From NCBI GenBank assembly GCA_947683625.1, contig CANTUR010000795.1:179923-243922 (forward strand): a stretch of DNA of 64,000 bases. Reading direction: 5' to 3'. The notes beneath the pieces were generated by a model. The model saw only the letters and a list, made by a program, of their open reading frames with translations, made no database searches and was not told the origin of the DNA. The translations under genes were made by a program, and so were the position numbers. The stretch comes from Mallotus nudiflorus. Lineage: Eukaryota; Streptophyta; Magnoliopsida; Malpighiales; Euphorbiaceae. Below, in pieces: positions 1 to 11,400 of the stretch. Each line of letters opens with the position of its first letter. Positions within the stretch are counted from its first letter, which is position 1.

Positions 1-251
1 TGTCAAATCCCATACCATCCAAGAGTTACATGAGATGTAATTGATAAGAGTTATCTACCTAAATAACCATATTTTAGGTCATGAGCCAAAGCTCACTTAG
101 AGTATGGTGAAATATGGATCTTGGCCCACTAAAATTTCTAAAATTAACTTAGAGGGTTATTGATTTGAGTAAATTTAGTGGGAGTTTTTATTATGCCTTA
201 TAAATATTTAATAAAATACTGAATGGACTTTGCATATATTTGTTGTAGATA
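1..251 (+). other. copia 5' untranslated leader
   Basis: This non-coding AT-rich stretch lies immediately before the gag start at 252. It shows no similarity by eye to the element's own 3' LTR, so it is read as leader between primer site and gag. It contains no open frame of note on the plus strand. Confidence 0.6.
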
Positions 252-3200
252 ATGACTTCAAACACTACACCTACCATGTCACTGCGATCGATCCTTGAGA
301 AGGATAAGCTCAATGGGACTAATTTTCTTGACTGGTACAGAAACCTAAGAATTGTTCTTAGGCATGAGAGAAAGGAATACATCCTTGATAAACCCATCCC
401 TGAGGAACCAGCTACCAATGCTCCTACAGCATAAAAGGATGCTTATACCAAGCATCTTAATGATTCTACTGATGTCACTTGTGTCATGCTTGGATGTATG
501 GAATCTGAGCTGCAAAAGCAACTGATGGAAATGGAGGCTTATACTATGATAGGCCATCTCAAGGAAATGTTCCAAGAGAAAGCTAGAATTGAAAGGTTCA
601 ATACCATCAGGGCATTGCTTTCTTGCAAGCTGACTACTGGTGGCTCTGTCAGTCCTCATGTTCTCAAGATGAAGGGTCATCTTGATCACTTGGACAAGCT
701 TGGTCTCAATATTGAACAAGAACTGGCTATGGATATTATTCTCCAATCTTTGCCTGAAGCTTATGATAGCTTCATTATGAATTTCAATATGCATAGTATG
801 GAGAAGACTATTTCAGAGTTGCATGGGATGCTGAAAACTGCTGAAAAGAACATCAAGAGTAACACCAAGGATGTTCTCATGGTCAATAAGGGAAAGGGGA
901 TGAAAAGGGTTGGAAAGGGAAAGGGAAAGGGCAAGGTCTTTAAAGGCTTTCAGAAGCCCAAGCCAAAGCCCAAGCCCAAATCCAAAGCTGAACCCAAAGT
1001 AAAGGAAGGAATCTGTTTTTTCTGTAATGAGCCAGGCCATTGGAAAAGAAATTGCAGGCTCTATTTGGATGATCTGAAGAAGAAAAAGGGTGGTGAGACT
1101 ACCTCTTCAGGTATTCATGTTATAGAATTAAATTTATCTGCTTCTGCTTCTGATTCTTGGGTATTAGATACTGGATCAGGATCTCACATTTGTACAAATG
1201 TGCAGGGTCTAAAAAGGAGTAGATCATTGGCAAGAGGCGAAGTGTACTTACGAGTTGGCAATGGAGCAAGAGTTGCTGCTTTAGCTGTAAGAACTTATGA
1301 GTTACCTTTGCCTAGTGGACTTATTTTATCTTTAGAAAGTTATTATTATGTACCTACTTTGTGTAGGAATATTATTTCTGTTTCTTGATTGGACAAGAAA
1401 GGATTTGAATTTATTATTAAGAATAATAAATGCAGTATTTATCACGATAACATTTTCTATGGATATGCTCCATGCACTAGTGGACTCTATGTTTTAGATG
1501 CCGAAGACACTAATGAAATGCCAATCTATAACGTTGATACAAAGAAGTCTAAATCTAATGATTTAAACTTGACCTACCTCTGGCATTGTCGTTTAGGCCA
1601 TATAAATGAGAAACGCATTTCAAAGCTACACCAAAATGGGCTTTTAAATTCATTTGATTATGAATCATTTGATACATGTGAATCTTGTTTACTTGGAAAA
1701 ATGACTAAAACACCTTTTACTGGACAAAGTGAGAGGGCTAATGACTTATTGGGCCTAATACATTCTGATGTATGTGGACCATTAAGCTCAACTGCTAGAG
1801 GAGGTTTTCAATACTTCATAACTTTCACAGATGATTTTAATAGATATGGTTATCTCTATCTAATGAAACATAAATCTGAATCTTTTGAAAAGTTCAAAAT
1901 TTTCAAGAATGAAGTACAAAATCAACTTGGTAAAAATATTAAAACACTAAGATCTGATCGAGGTGGTGAATATTTAAACCAAGAATTTATAGATCATCTT
2001 AGAGATTGTGGGATTGTTTCACAATTGACTCCTCCAGGTACACCACAATGGAATGGTGTGTCTGAACATAGAAATCGAACTCTATTGGATATGGTTCGAT
2101 CTATGATGAGTCAATCTGATCTTCCAATCTCTTTTTAGGGATATGCTTTAGAAACTGCTGCATTCATTTTGAATAGAGTTCCATCAAAGGCAGTTGAAAA
2201 GACACCATATGAGAAATGGACTGGAAAAACTCCCAATTTGTCTTTTCTTAAGATTTGGGGCTGTGATGCTTTTGTGAAACGTCAAATTTCAGATAAACTA
2301 GCACCCAAATTTAATAAATGCCTTTTTGTGGGATATCCTAAAGAAACTAAAGGATATTACTTCTACAATGCATCTGAGAACAAAGTGTTTGTGTCTCGGA
2401 ATGGTGTATTTTTGGAAAAAGAGTTTATTTCCAAAGGAACCAGTGGGAGCACAGTGCAACTTGAAGAAATTCAAGGCCCACAAAATTGCATTGTACATGA
2501 TATGGAACCGCAGCTGAATCAACAAGAAGTTGTTGAGCCTGCACAAGTACCAGAAGGCCCAAGGAGGTCTGATAGGACACGTCAAATCCCCATGAGATAT
2601 GGATTTCTCATAACTAGTGATTATGATGTGTTAATTGTGGATCAAAATGAGCCCACATCCTATCAGGAGGCCATAAATAGTCCTGACTCTGAGAAATGGC
2701 TTGAAGCCATGAGATCAGAAATGCAATCCATGTATGATAATCAAGTATGGACCTTGATTGACCCAAATGATGGTTTAAAAACTATTGGGTGCAAATGGGT
2801 TTTCAAAAAGAAAATTGACATGGATGGTAATGTGCATACCTTTAAGGCAAGACTGGTTGTAAAAGGTTTTAAACAAACACATGGTATAGACTATGATGAA
2901 ACCTTTTCACCAGTGGCTATGCTAAAATCTATTCGAATTCTCCTTGCCATAGCTGCATACTATGATTATGAAATATGGCAAATGGACGTCAAAACAACAT
3001 TTCTTAATGGAAATTTACTTGAGGATGTGTACATGACACAACCAGAGGGTTTTGTTAGTCCTGAGAATTCTGGAAAGGTATGCAAGCTTCAAAGATCCAT
3101 TTATGGATTGAAGCAAGCATCTCGGAGTTGGAATCTTCATTTTGATGAAGCAGTCAAAGAATTTGGCTTCATTAAAAATGATGATGAACCTTGTGTATAC

Positions 3201-4232
3201 AAGAAAGTTAGTGGGAGTGCTATTGTGTTTTTAGTGTTGTATGTGGATGACATACTACTCATTGGAAATGATATCCCTATTTTACAAAATGTTAAATCAT
3301 GGTTAGGGAATTGTTTCTCAATGAAAGACTTAGGTGAAGCTACTTATATATTAGGCATCAAGATCTATAGAGATAGATCTAAAAGGCTTATCGCCCTAAG
3401 TCAAAGCACTTATATTGATAAGGTATTGAACAAGTTTAATATGCAAGATTCCAAGAGAGGATTCTTGCCAATGTCACATGGCATTAGTCTCAGCAAGACT
3501 CAGTGTCCTATGACACAAGATGAGCGAGACCGCATGAGTAAGATTCCATATGCTTCTGCTATTGGATCTATCATGTATGCAATGTTATGTACTCGACCTG
3601 ATGTTTCATATGCCTTAAGCACAACGAGCAGATACCAATCAGACCCAGGTGAAAGTCACTGGACAGCAGTCAAAAATATCCTTAAGTACTTGAGAAGAAC
3701 TAAGGATGCATTTTTACTGTATGGTGGTCAGGAAGATGAGCTAGTTGTAAATGGTTACACAGATGCCAGCTTCCAAACTGACAAGGATGATTTTTGATCA
3801 CAGTCAGGATATGTGTTTTATTTGAATGGAGGTGCAGTGAGCTGGAGGAGTTCCAAGCAAGACACTGTTGCTGATTCTACAACAGAAGCTGAGTACATAG
3901 CTGCCTCAGAAGCAGCTAAGGAAGCTGTTTGGATCAAGAAGTTCATAACTGGACTAGGTATTGTTCCTAGTATATCAGATCCAGTGAACTTATATTGTGA
4001 CAATAATGGAGCTATAGCCCAAGCTAAGGAGCCCAGATCACATCAGAGATCCAAACACATACTCAGGCGTTATCATCTTATTCGAGAAATTATTGAGAGA
4101 GGAGACGTCAAGATATGCAGAGTACCTAAAAATGATAATGTTGCTGATCCACTGACTAAGCCTCTTCCACAGCCTAAACATGAGAGTCATACTAGGTCCA
4201 TGGGTATACGATACGATGCTGATTGGGCCTAG
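252..4232 (+). pseudogene. copia gag-pol polyprotein with four in-frame stops
   Basis: A single reading frame of about 1326 codons codes for capsid and the replication enzymes. In order it shows: a gag domain; a Lys-rich stretch and a CX2CX4HX4C zinc knuckle at 1014-1055; the aspartic protease motif LDTGSGSH from 1164; the pre-integrase His/Cys region near 1578-1700; the integrase core with SDRGGEY near 1951 and WNGVSEH near 2050; reverse transcriptase with YVDD near 3240; and RNase H with TDAS near 3760, STTEAEY near 3877 and CDNNGA near 3997. Stops lie at 432-434 (TAA), 1386-1388 (TGA), 2136-2138 (TAG, where the family has Trp) and 3795-3797 (TGA). All the pieces share one frame and no indel is needed. 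The RT motif DVKTTFLNG has Thr where Ala is usual. The start at 252 follows the leader and gives a normal copia gag N-terminus. Confidence 0.93.
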
Positions 4233-4246
4233 TGCAAGTGGGAGAT
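4233..4246 (+). other. copia polypurine tract
   Basis: The purine-rich run gcaagtgggaga lies between the RNase H stop codon (4230-4232) and the TG that opens the 3' LTR at 4247. This is the expected place and composition for the plus-strand priming site. Confidence 0.75.
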
Positions 4247-5776
4247 TGTTAGTGATATGCACTAGGTCAATCATTTGTGATTATGTATTGACTTTATTAT
4301 TTTATTAATAAAGAGGTATTATATTATCATTTGATTTTATGATAATTACATGAATAGTTAATTCTTACTAAGGCCATCAAGTATGTGACTTGATAGTAAA
4401 ACCCTTAGATTAAAATAAGAGTTCTATTCTAATTATCCCTAGCCATTTATTCATTATATGAATATTAAAGTATTAAGGCTAGTATGATGTTGACTGATGG
4501 TTATGTTTTACTAATCATAAATATGAGATATTAAGTCAACTCATAGGTACATGATGAGAGATCATGTACTGGATTGACCCACTATGAGAATACTACATAG
4601 ATTATTGTCATAAGTACTTCTTATCACAGTAATTTTATTTCGGTCCTTTGACCTTGAAATCATCATGGATTTCTACATAGCTATTTTATGTTTTGACACA
4701 TTCTAACATTGTCTTTAACCAGATGATTAAAAGAATGTTGTTGGATATGAAATTAGTTATGTGAGGAATGTGAGTAATTTAGAAGGAATTTATCCCTCAT
4801 TAATATGAGAAAGATATCTAGAGGCCCCTTGATGAGATAGACTGAATGAAAATGCATGGCCATGCTGAAATGAATTGATAAAGAGTTATCATTTTCAGTC
4901 TACTTGGAATCAAGTCATAATATTGAACTATATAAGGATGACATTCTATGCCTTATGTTCAATTAAGATATCATGTGATAAAGGGACAATAAAATTCACT
5001 GTAATTAGGTTATGTCGGATTATTGACTTCACATGACTTGAGTAGTCATAATGTCTTGCTAGAGGCCACTTATGACTTGTTGGCCTAAATAGAGATTTAG
5101 GCCCACTGCCAATGTTATGTGAACCTACAGGGTCACACACTTAGAACAAGCCCAAAACGGATATGGGTTTAATAAGCCCAAAATAAACTCTGTGGAAATA
5201 AATAATTAAAGTGTTTTATTTATTTGTTTATTTATTTAAGATAAATGTTATTTTAAATAAATAAATAAGATATTATTTTTGATTTGTTTTTAAATAAAAT
5301 CAGAATATAATAAATGGAAAATTACCAAAAGGTTATTGGTAAGTGAAACCCTAACTTGGAGTCTATAAATATGTTATATTCTCTAGGGTTTCACACACTT
5401 GTTTTTGCCTCCAAATTCATTTTCTTTCCTCTTAGAAAACAAAGACAGAGTTTTCCTTTTTGTTCTTGATTTGTAAGACAGTCAAGAGGTTGCTAGCACA
5501 CACACTCAAATTCGTTTTGTGAAGGGCTATTCGTGTGGATACCTATAGAGGACGCATCCTTGTGGAGACGTCTTGATCCGAACAACCAAGCCAAAAAGCT
5601 CGAGGTAAGGTGTCACCGGTGTGAACCTCCTCTCACCCTTCCAGAGAATCTTGCCTCTTCTGCGTTTTGGTAAGATTATTAAAAACCCTAGATTTAATCA
5701 ATTAGTCGAATTACATGGCTTGGGAACGTGATAAAATTTTAATTTTTTCGCTGCGTTTGCATCATGGAACCCAACA
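4247..5776 (+). repeat. copia 3' LTR (1530 bp)
   Basis: It starts TGTTAGTG after the polypurine tract and ends CCCAACA, giving the expected TG...CA borders. A TATA-like box (tataaatatg, about 5365) precedes a CT-rich stretch that would be the transcript start. The end sits inside an inverted repeat (arms 5760-5772 and 5779-5791). The matching 5' LTR is outside the window, so LTR age cannot be judged. Confidence 0.85.
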
Positions 5777-6008
5777 GAGGGGTCCATGATGATGAGCTAG
5801 CTATTATCAATGAAATTATGATTGGATAAGCTATTTGTAGACACTTTTAGTTTAATTGGCCCATAATAAAAGGCGGATAATGAGAAACTACGAGTTTTGA
5901 ATGAAAGGAAAGATCGAAACTTCTTTAAAATAGACTCGAAAGCTCAAAACACCAAATTTAAGTCCAAACACCAAGCCTAAACCTAAAATTGAGCCCTTAA
6001 GCCCCAAG
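5777..6008. other. Unassigned spacer between copia and the Tat-like element
   Basis: There are 232 bases with no open frame or recognisable repeat. The first five (gaggg) are the probable copia target duplication. The last five (ccaag, 6004-6008) are the probable target duplication of the minus-strand Tat-like element. Confidence 0.4.
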
Positions 6009-7984
6009 TATAGACAGTAGGGTTTAGCGCACGTCCAACATTTTAGTAACTGTAACATTACTTAAGCTCAGGGCTCTAAAAAACACACTACTATATCATA
6101 AAGACATAGTGTGGAGATGATGAGTCACTACTCAGGGTAATAATTGAGATAATTCAAAGTTAGTGGTAACTCGATTCTCTAAAAGAGAGTTAGCACCAAA
6201 ACCAGAAAATTTTAAATACGGAATATTAATTTCTTTCAGTCTTGTGTTCATTTAGATTTAGTTTATTAATTATTACTTTATTCTCTAATTACATGCAATT
6301 TCATTTTAAACCATAATTATCATTCATCTAACTCAAGACACCTAATCATGAAACGACACATAAAAATTGCATTCATATAATAAGACGTCCCTAAATTAAT
6401 CTAAACTATATTAATTTTAGGTTAGCTAATTCTCTTTTATTTACAAGTAAAATGAAATTAAAGGTGGACCTATATTTTAAGATAATTAATGAGCGCAGTC
6501 TACTTGTTTTAATTCTAAAAAAAGTGGGTTTAAATCTATTAATTTTAAGAACTAAAATATAAATAAATTAGGAGGCTTAATTCTACTTAATTTTAAATTA
6601 AGTGATGTGATTATAATCTATTTATTTTTTAAAAAAATGCTTTAATGTGCTTTGCTAAGTCCAAAAATAAGAAAAAACCCAAAAAAAAAAAAAATACCAA
6701 AACAATAAAAAAAAAATCAAACAAGTAATTAAAATTATTACTTCTAAAAAATCTAATTTGATTTCATGCAACCTAAAAATTAATCTATTGCCACTTTTGA
6801 TTTATTAATTTTTACCAAATGAACCTAATTTACTAATCAATTTTAATGATAGAAAATAAAAATATTCACTATTTCCAACTATTGGGGTTATTACAATAAT
6901 CTACTGAAAATAAAAATAAAAATTAATACAACCCAAAAAAAACTAAAATGAATAAAAACGTAAAATAAAAAAAACCAACAAAATAATAACAAATAAATAA
7001 ATAAAAATCCAAAAAACTACATTCAAATACAAAATTTAATTTATGACATTCCATAGATCTTCATGAGTTTTGTTCTCCATAGTAAATTCATGTCACCCCA
7101 TCCATCATGAAACATAAAATAAATAAAATAAATATGGATTAGTAACTAAACAAAATCAAAATCAAAATAAAATAAAATAAAATAAATAAAATCAAAATCA
7201 AAATAGAAAGGAGTAGAAAAAGAGATGATTTGATAGATGCAGTATTGATTTCTCTCAAAAGGATGATCACTGTTGATTGAAGAATCTATGGTTTTTGTTT
7301 TGTCTGTAATTTTAGGTTTATTTGAATTTGATTATTGGCAAGGGACTCGAAAAGTATGTGAAAGAGAACAATATTTTTGGCTCACCGCTAAAATCAGAAA
7401 AGCCATGACAAAGAATTAAAATAAGTCAAAGAGTTTCCCACAGCTAAACTGGAAAAAATTTGGGTAAAAGTCAGCAATCTCCCCTTTCTTTGTGAAATAT
7501 TATTTATTTAAAAAGGAAAAATAAGATAATCAAAATCAAAATAGAACTAAATCTGATCCTAACAAATTTATAACTATAGTTTATTAGGAATTATCATAAA
7601 ATTAAAACAACTAAATAAAGAAATAAAGAAAGAAACAAAATAATAAAAAAATGAAAATCAGTGTCAATGCAGTGGAATGGCTACTATACGGCCATATGGC
7701 CATCGACCATGTTTTGGCCCACTTGGCCATTCGACCTTTTGGCCCTTTTTTTCTTTTTTATTTTCTCCTTTTGTTGAAAATTTATTTATTTATTTTCTTT
7801 TTTTTTATTTTTTTAAATTTTAAAAAAATTAAAATAAATAAAATTAAAAAAATTCCTAATAATATTTACAATTTAATTCAAAACCAATAAATCAGATTCA
7901 ATAAGTCTAATTTCACAGTCAATTTTCATCATTAGGTCTTCTATCGTATTCAAACTCAAGTCATCTCAAAATTGGGTGCTTATA
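6009..7984 (-). repeat. 3' LTR of Tat-like element H
   Basis: Read on the minus strand it begins TATAAGCACCC at 7984 (TGTAAGCAC in the duplicate copy) directly after a polypurine tract, and ends near 6009. The bases 6009-6021 align without gaps to the end of the 5' LTR at 50447-50459. Relative to the 5' LTR it lacks about 150 bases near 6655. It carries a cluster of GGCC words at about 7690-7745 and runs of A/T. The short open frame at 7651-7890 falls in low-complexity LTR and is not taken as a gene. Confidence 0.75.
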
Positions 7985-8001
7985 GTTGCCCTCCTTTATC
8001 G
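7985..8001 (-). other. Polypurine tract of H
   Basis: The minus strand reads cgataaaggagggcaac directly before the LTR start. It is repeated almost unchanged before the duplicate LTR (10334-10350), which supports the LTR boundary. Confidence 0.7.
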
Positions 8002-8099
8002 TTGTTTGCTTGACAAATTGCGGCAAAGCAAATAAGCACACAATTTCTAAACAAAAAGTTAGAACACTTACCTGTGTATCGTGACTATGCATGATACTA

Positions 8100-8640
8100 T
8101 GCAGTGTTGAATGTGATTTAAGGAACACTAGAATTCCTATGGAATTTCTAGCTGTGATGCTACACTGTGTTTAATGAATAACGGTGACACTATGTTCAGT
8201 GCAATTTGAAAATAGACTATAGTTCTAGTGGAACATATACCAATGATGCTATCACTGTGTTCAGTGAATAACAGTTGACATTGTATTCAGTGCATTTTGA
8301 AAACGGGCAGTGGAACATATAGCGGTGATGTTATCACTGTGTTTAGTGAATAGCAGTTGACACTGCATTCAGTGCATTTGAAAACAAGCTATAGTTCTTA
8401 TGAAATATATAGCAGTGATGTTATCACTGTGTTCAGTGAATAGTGATTGATACTGTGTTCAGTGCATTTTGAAAACAAGCTATAGTTCATGTGGAACATA
8501 TAACAATGATGTTATCACTGTGTTCAATGAGTAATAGTTGACAATGTGTTCAGTGCATTTTGAAAACATGTTATAGTTCTGATGAAACATATGGCGGTGA
8601 TGCTATCACTGTGTTCAATGAATAGCAATTGACACCGTGT
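8100..8640. repeat. Minisatellite, ~91-bp unit, six copies (array 1a)
   Basis: The word atcactgtgtt recurs at about 8251, 8333, 8423, 8514 and 8605, with a weaker first copy near 8163. The spacing is 91 bp, and 82 bp in one unit with a deletion. Each unit contains gttcagtgaata, a second frequent word ttcagtgcatttt, and tatagttct. The array lies just upstream of the polypurine tract on the minus strand, so it is in the 3' untranslated part of H. Confidence 0.9.
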
Positions 8641-8921
8641 TCAGTGCATTTTGCTATATTCCTTGTGGGACATTTAGTGAGTGATTTTCACTATATTCCT
8701 TGTGGGATGTCTAGAAGTTGTGATTTTCACTATATTCCCTATATGACGTCTAGTGATCGTGAAAATCACTATATTCCTTTGGGACGTCTAGTGATTGTGA
8801 AAATCACTATATTCCTTTGGGACGTCTAGTGGTCATGATTTTCATTATATTCCCTGTGGGATGTTTATTGATCGTGTTTTTCACTATATTCCCTATGGGA
8901 CACCTAATGATCATGATTTTT
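8641..8921. repeat. Minisatellite, 39-bp unit, about seven copies (array 1b)
   Basis: The units read approximately cactatattcc, then ..tgtgggatgtctag.., then ..gtgatttt. Two units (about 8757-8800) carry gtgaaaatcac where the others carry gtgattttcac; these are exact reverse complements. The array ends abruptly at 8921 and runs into a partial LTR, which marks the duplication breakpoint. Confidence 0.9.
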
Positions 8922-10333
8922 AGAGCCTAATGTAGCCTTGGGCCCAAAAAGAATAAAAATAAGAAAAAGCCCAAAAAAACATAAAAAAAAAATACCAAAA
9001 CAATCAAACAAAAGATCAAATAAGCAATTAAAATGATTTCTTCTAAAAAACTTAATTTGATTTCATGCAACCTAAAAATTAATCTATTGCCACTATTGAT
9101 TTATTAATTTTTACCAAATGAACTTAATTTACTAGTTAATTTTAATGACAAAAAAAAAAAATATTTTCTATTTCCCACTATTGGGACTATTACAATGATC
9201 TATTGAAAATAAAAATAAAAATTAATACAACCGAAAAAAAACTAAAATGAATAAAAACACAGAATAAAACAACCAATAAAATAATAACAAATAAATAAAT
9301 AAAAACCCTAAAACTACATTCAAATACAAAATTTAATTTATGGCATTTCATGGATTTTCATAAGTTTTGTTCTCCATAGTGAATTCATGCCACCCCATCC
9401 ATCATGAAACATAAATAAAATAAAATAAATATATATTAGTAACTAAAAAAATAAAAATAAAAATCAAATCAAATCAAAAGAATAAAAAAATCAAAATCAA
9501 AATAGAAAGGAGTATAAGAAAAGATGATTTGATAGATGCAGTATTGATTTCCCTCAGAAGGATGATCATCGTTGATTGAAGAATTTGTGGTTTTTGTTTT
9601 GTCTATGATTTTAGGTTTATTTGAATCTGATTACTAGCAAAGGACTCGAAAAGTATGTGAAAGAGAACAATTTTTTTAGCTCATCACTAAAATTAGAAAA
9701 GCCACGACAAAGAATTAAAAAGAAGGCAGAGAATTTCCAATAGCTAAATTTGAAAAAATTAGGGCAAAAGTCAGGAGTCTCCCCTTTCTCTATGAAATAT
9801 TGTTTATTTAAAAAGGAATAATAAGATAATCAAAATCAAAATAGAACTAAATCTAATCCTAACAAATTGATAACTGTAATTTATTAGGAATTAACATAAA
9901 ATTAAAAAAACTAAATAAACAAATAAATAAATAAATAAAATAATAAAAAAATAAAAATCGGCTTCAATGTAGTGGAATGGCCACTATAAGGCCATATGGC
10001 CATCGGCCATGTTTTGGCCCACTTGGCCATTCGGCCTTTTGACCCTTTTTTTTTTCTTTTTTTTATTTTCTCCTTTTGTTGAAAATTTATTTATTTATGT
10101 TTCCTTTTTTTATTTTTTAAATTTTCTCTTTTTTTATTTTCTTTTATAATTTTTTTTGAAAAAATTAAAATAAATAAATAAATAAATAAAAATTAAAAAA
10201 GCCCTAAAAATAATTTACAATTTAGTTCAAAATCAATAAATTAGATTCAATAAGTCTAATTTCATAATCAATTTTCATCATTAAGTCCTCTATCGTATCC
10301 AAACTCAAGACATCCTAAAATTGAGTGCTTACA
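8922..10333 (-). repeat. Partial second LTR of H (tandem duplication)
   Basis: This 1412-bp stretch repeats the first three quarters of the LTR (minus-strand start TGTAAGCACTC at 10333) and stops at agagcctaat (8922). The corresponding sequence in the 5' LTR (about 62695) continues there. Together with the arrays on both sides it makes a duplicated block of array, polypurine tract and LTR, with an offset of about 2.3 kb. Confidence 0.85.
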
Positions 10334-10350
10334 ATTGCCTCCCTTTGTCA
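10334..10350 (-). other. Duplicate polypurine tract of H
   Basis: The minus strand reads gtgacaaagggaggcaat, directly before the duplicate LTR start at 10333. Confidence 0.65.
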
Positions 10351-10429
10351 CTGTTTGCTTGAAAAATTATGGCAAAATAAATAAGCACACAATTTCTAAA
10401 CAAAAAGTGAGAACACTTACCTGTGTACC

Positions 10430-10985
10430 GGACTATGCATGACACTATACAGTGTTGAATGCGATTTAAGGAACATTAGAATTTTGACAGAATTTCTAGT
10501 TGTGATGCTATCACTGTGTTCAATGAATAACAATTGACATAGTGTTCAATGCAATTTGAAAATAGACTATAGTTCTAGTGGACCATATAGCGGTGATGCT
10601 ATCACTGTGTTCAATGAATAACAATTGACATTGTGTTCAGTGTATTTTGAAAACAGACTATAGTTCCAGTGGAACATATAGCGGTGATGTTATCATTGTG
10701 TTCAGTGAATAGCAGTTGGCACTACATTTAGTGCATTTGAAAATAAGCTATAGTTCTTGTGAAACATATAGAGTGATGTTATCACTGTGTTTAATGAATA
10801 GTGATTGACACTGCATTCAGTGCATTTTGAAAACAAGTTATAGTTATTGTAGAACATATAATGGTGATGTTATCACTGTGTTTAGTGCATTTTGAAAACA
10901 TGTTATAGTTCTGGTGAAACATATAGCGGTGATGCTATTACTGTGTTCAGTGAATAGCGATTGACACTGTATTCAGTGCATTTTG
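10430..10985. repeat. Minisatellite, ~91-bp unit, six copies (array 2a)
   Basis: This is the same family as the array at 8100-8640. The atcactgtgtt word or its variants begin near 10510, 10601, 10692, 10781, 10872 and 10937, giving spacings of 91, 91, 89, 91 and 65 bp. Confidence 0.9.
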
Positions 10986-11400
10986 CTATATTCCTTATGG
11001 GATGTTTAGCGAGTGATTTTCACTGTATTCCCTGTGGGATGTCTAGAGGTCGTGATTTTCACTATATTCCTTATAGGATGTCTAGTGATTGTGATTTTCA
11101 CTATATTCCTTATGGGACGTCTAGTGGTCGTGATTTTCACTATATTCCTTGTGGGATGTCTAGTGGTTGTGATTTTCACTATATTCCCTGTGGGACATCC
11201 GGTGGTTGTGATTTTCACTATATTCCCTGTGTGATGTCTAGTGGTCATGTTTTTCACTATATTCCCTATGGGACACTTAGTGATCATGATTTTCACTATA
11301 TACCCTATGGGACATTTAGTGATTGTGATTTTCACTATATTCCTTATGGGACGTTTAGTAATTATGATTTTCATTATATTCTATATGGGACATCTAGCGA
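10986..11400. repeat. Minisatellite, 39-bp unit, about ten to eleven copies (array 2b)
   Basis: A regular 39-bp period centres on gtgattttcactatattcc followed by a variable tgggacgtctag half. Because 39 is a multiple of three and the units lack stops in one plus frame, the array gives an artefactual 150-codon frame (10961-11413) of 13-residue repeats rich in DFHYIP. Array 1b is a shorter relative with about seven units. Confidence 0.92.

Larger units (their letters stand above)
1..5776 (+). mobile_element. Ty1/copia LTR retrotransposon, 5' LTR outside the window
   Basis: The domain order gag, protease, integrase, reverse transcriptase, RNase H in one frame (252-4232) defines Ty1/copia. The 3' LTR follows directly (4247-5776). 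The window opens inside the untranslated leader, so the 5' LTR, primer site and left target duplication are not visible. The bases after the LTR (gaggg, 5777-5781) would be the right-hand target duplication. I do not assign a copia lineage. The element is dead because of four stop codons, but it has kept its frame over about 4 kb, so it is not very old. Confidence 0.93.

Noticed and set aside
7651..7890. Short frames beginning MKI in the LTR of H (also 63705-63890)
   Set aside because: They run into low-complexity T-rich LTR sequence and change length between copies.
10986..11400. Regular 39-bp direct repeats resembling a CRISPR array
   Set aside because: There are no unique spacers of constant length; variation is spread over the unit, no cas genes occur, and the setting is a plant retrotransposon.
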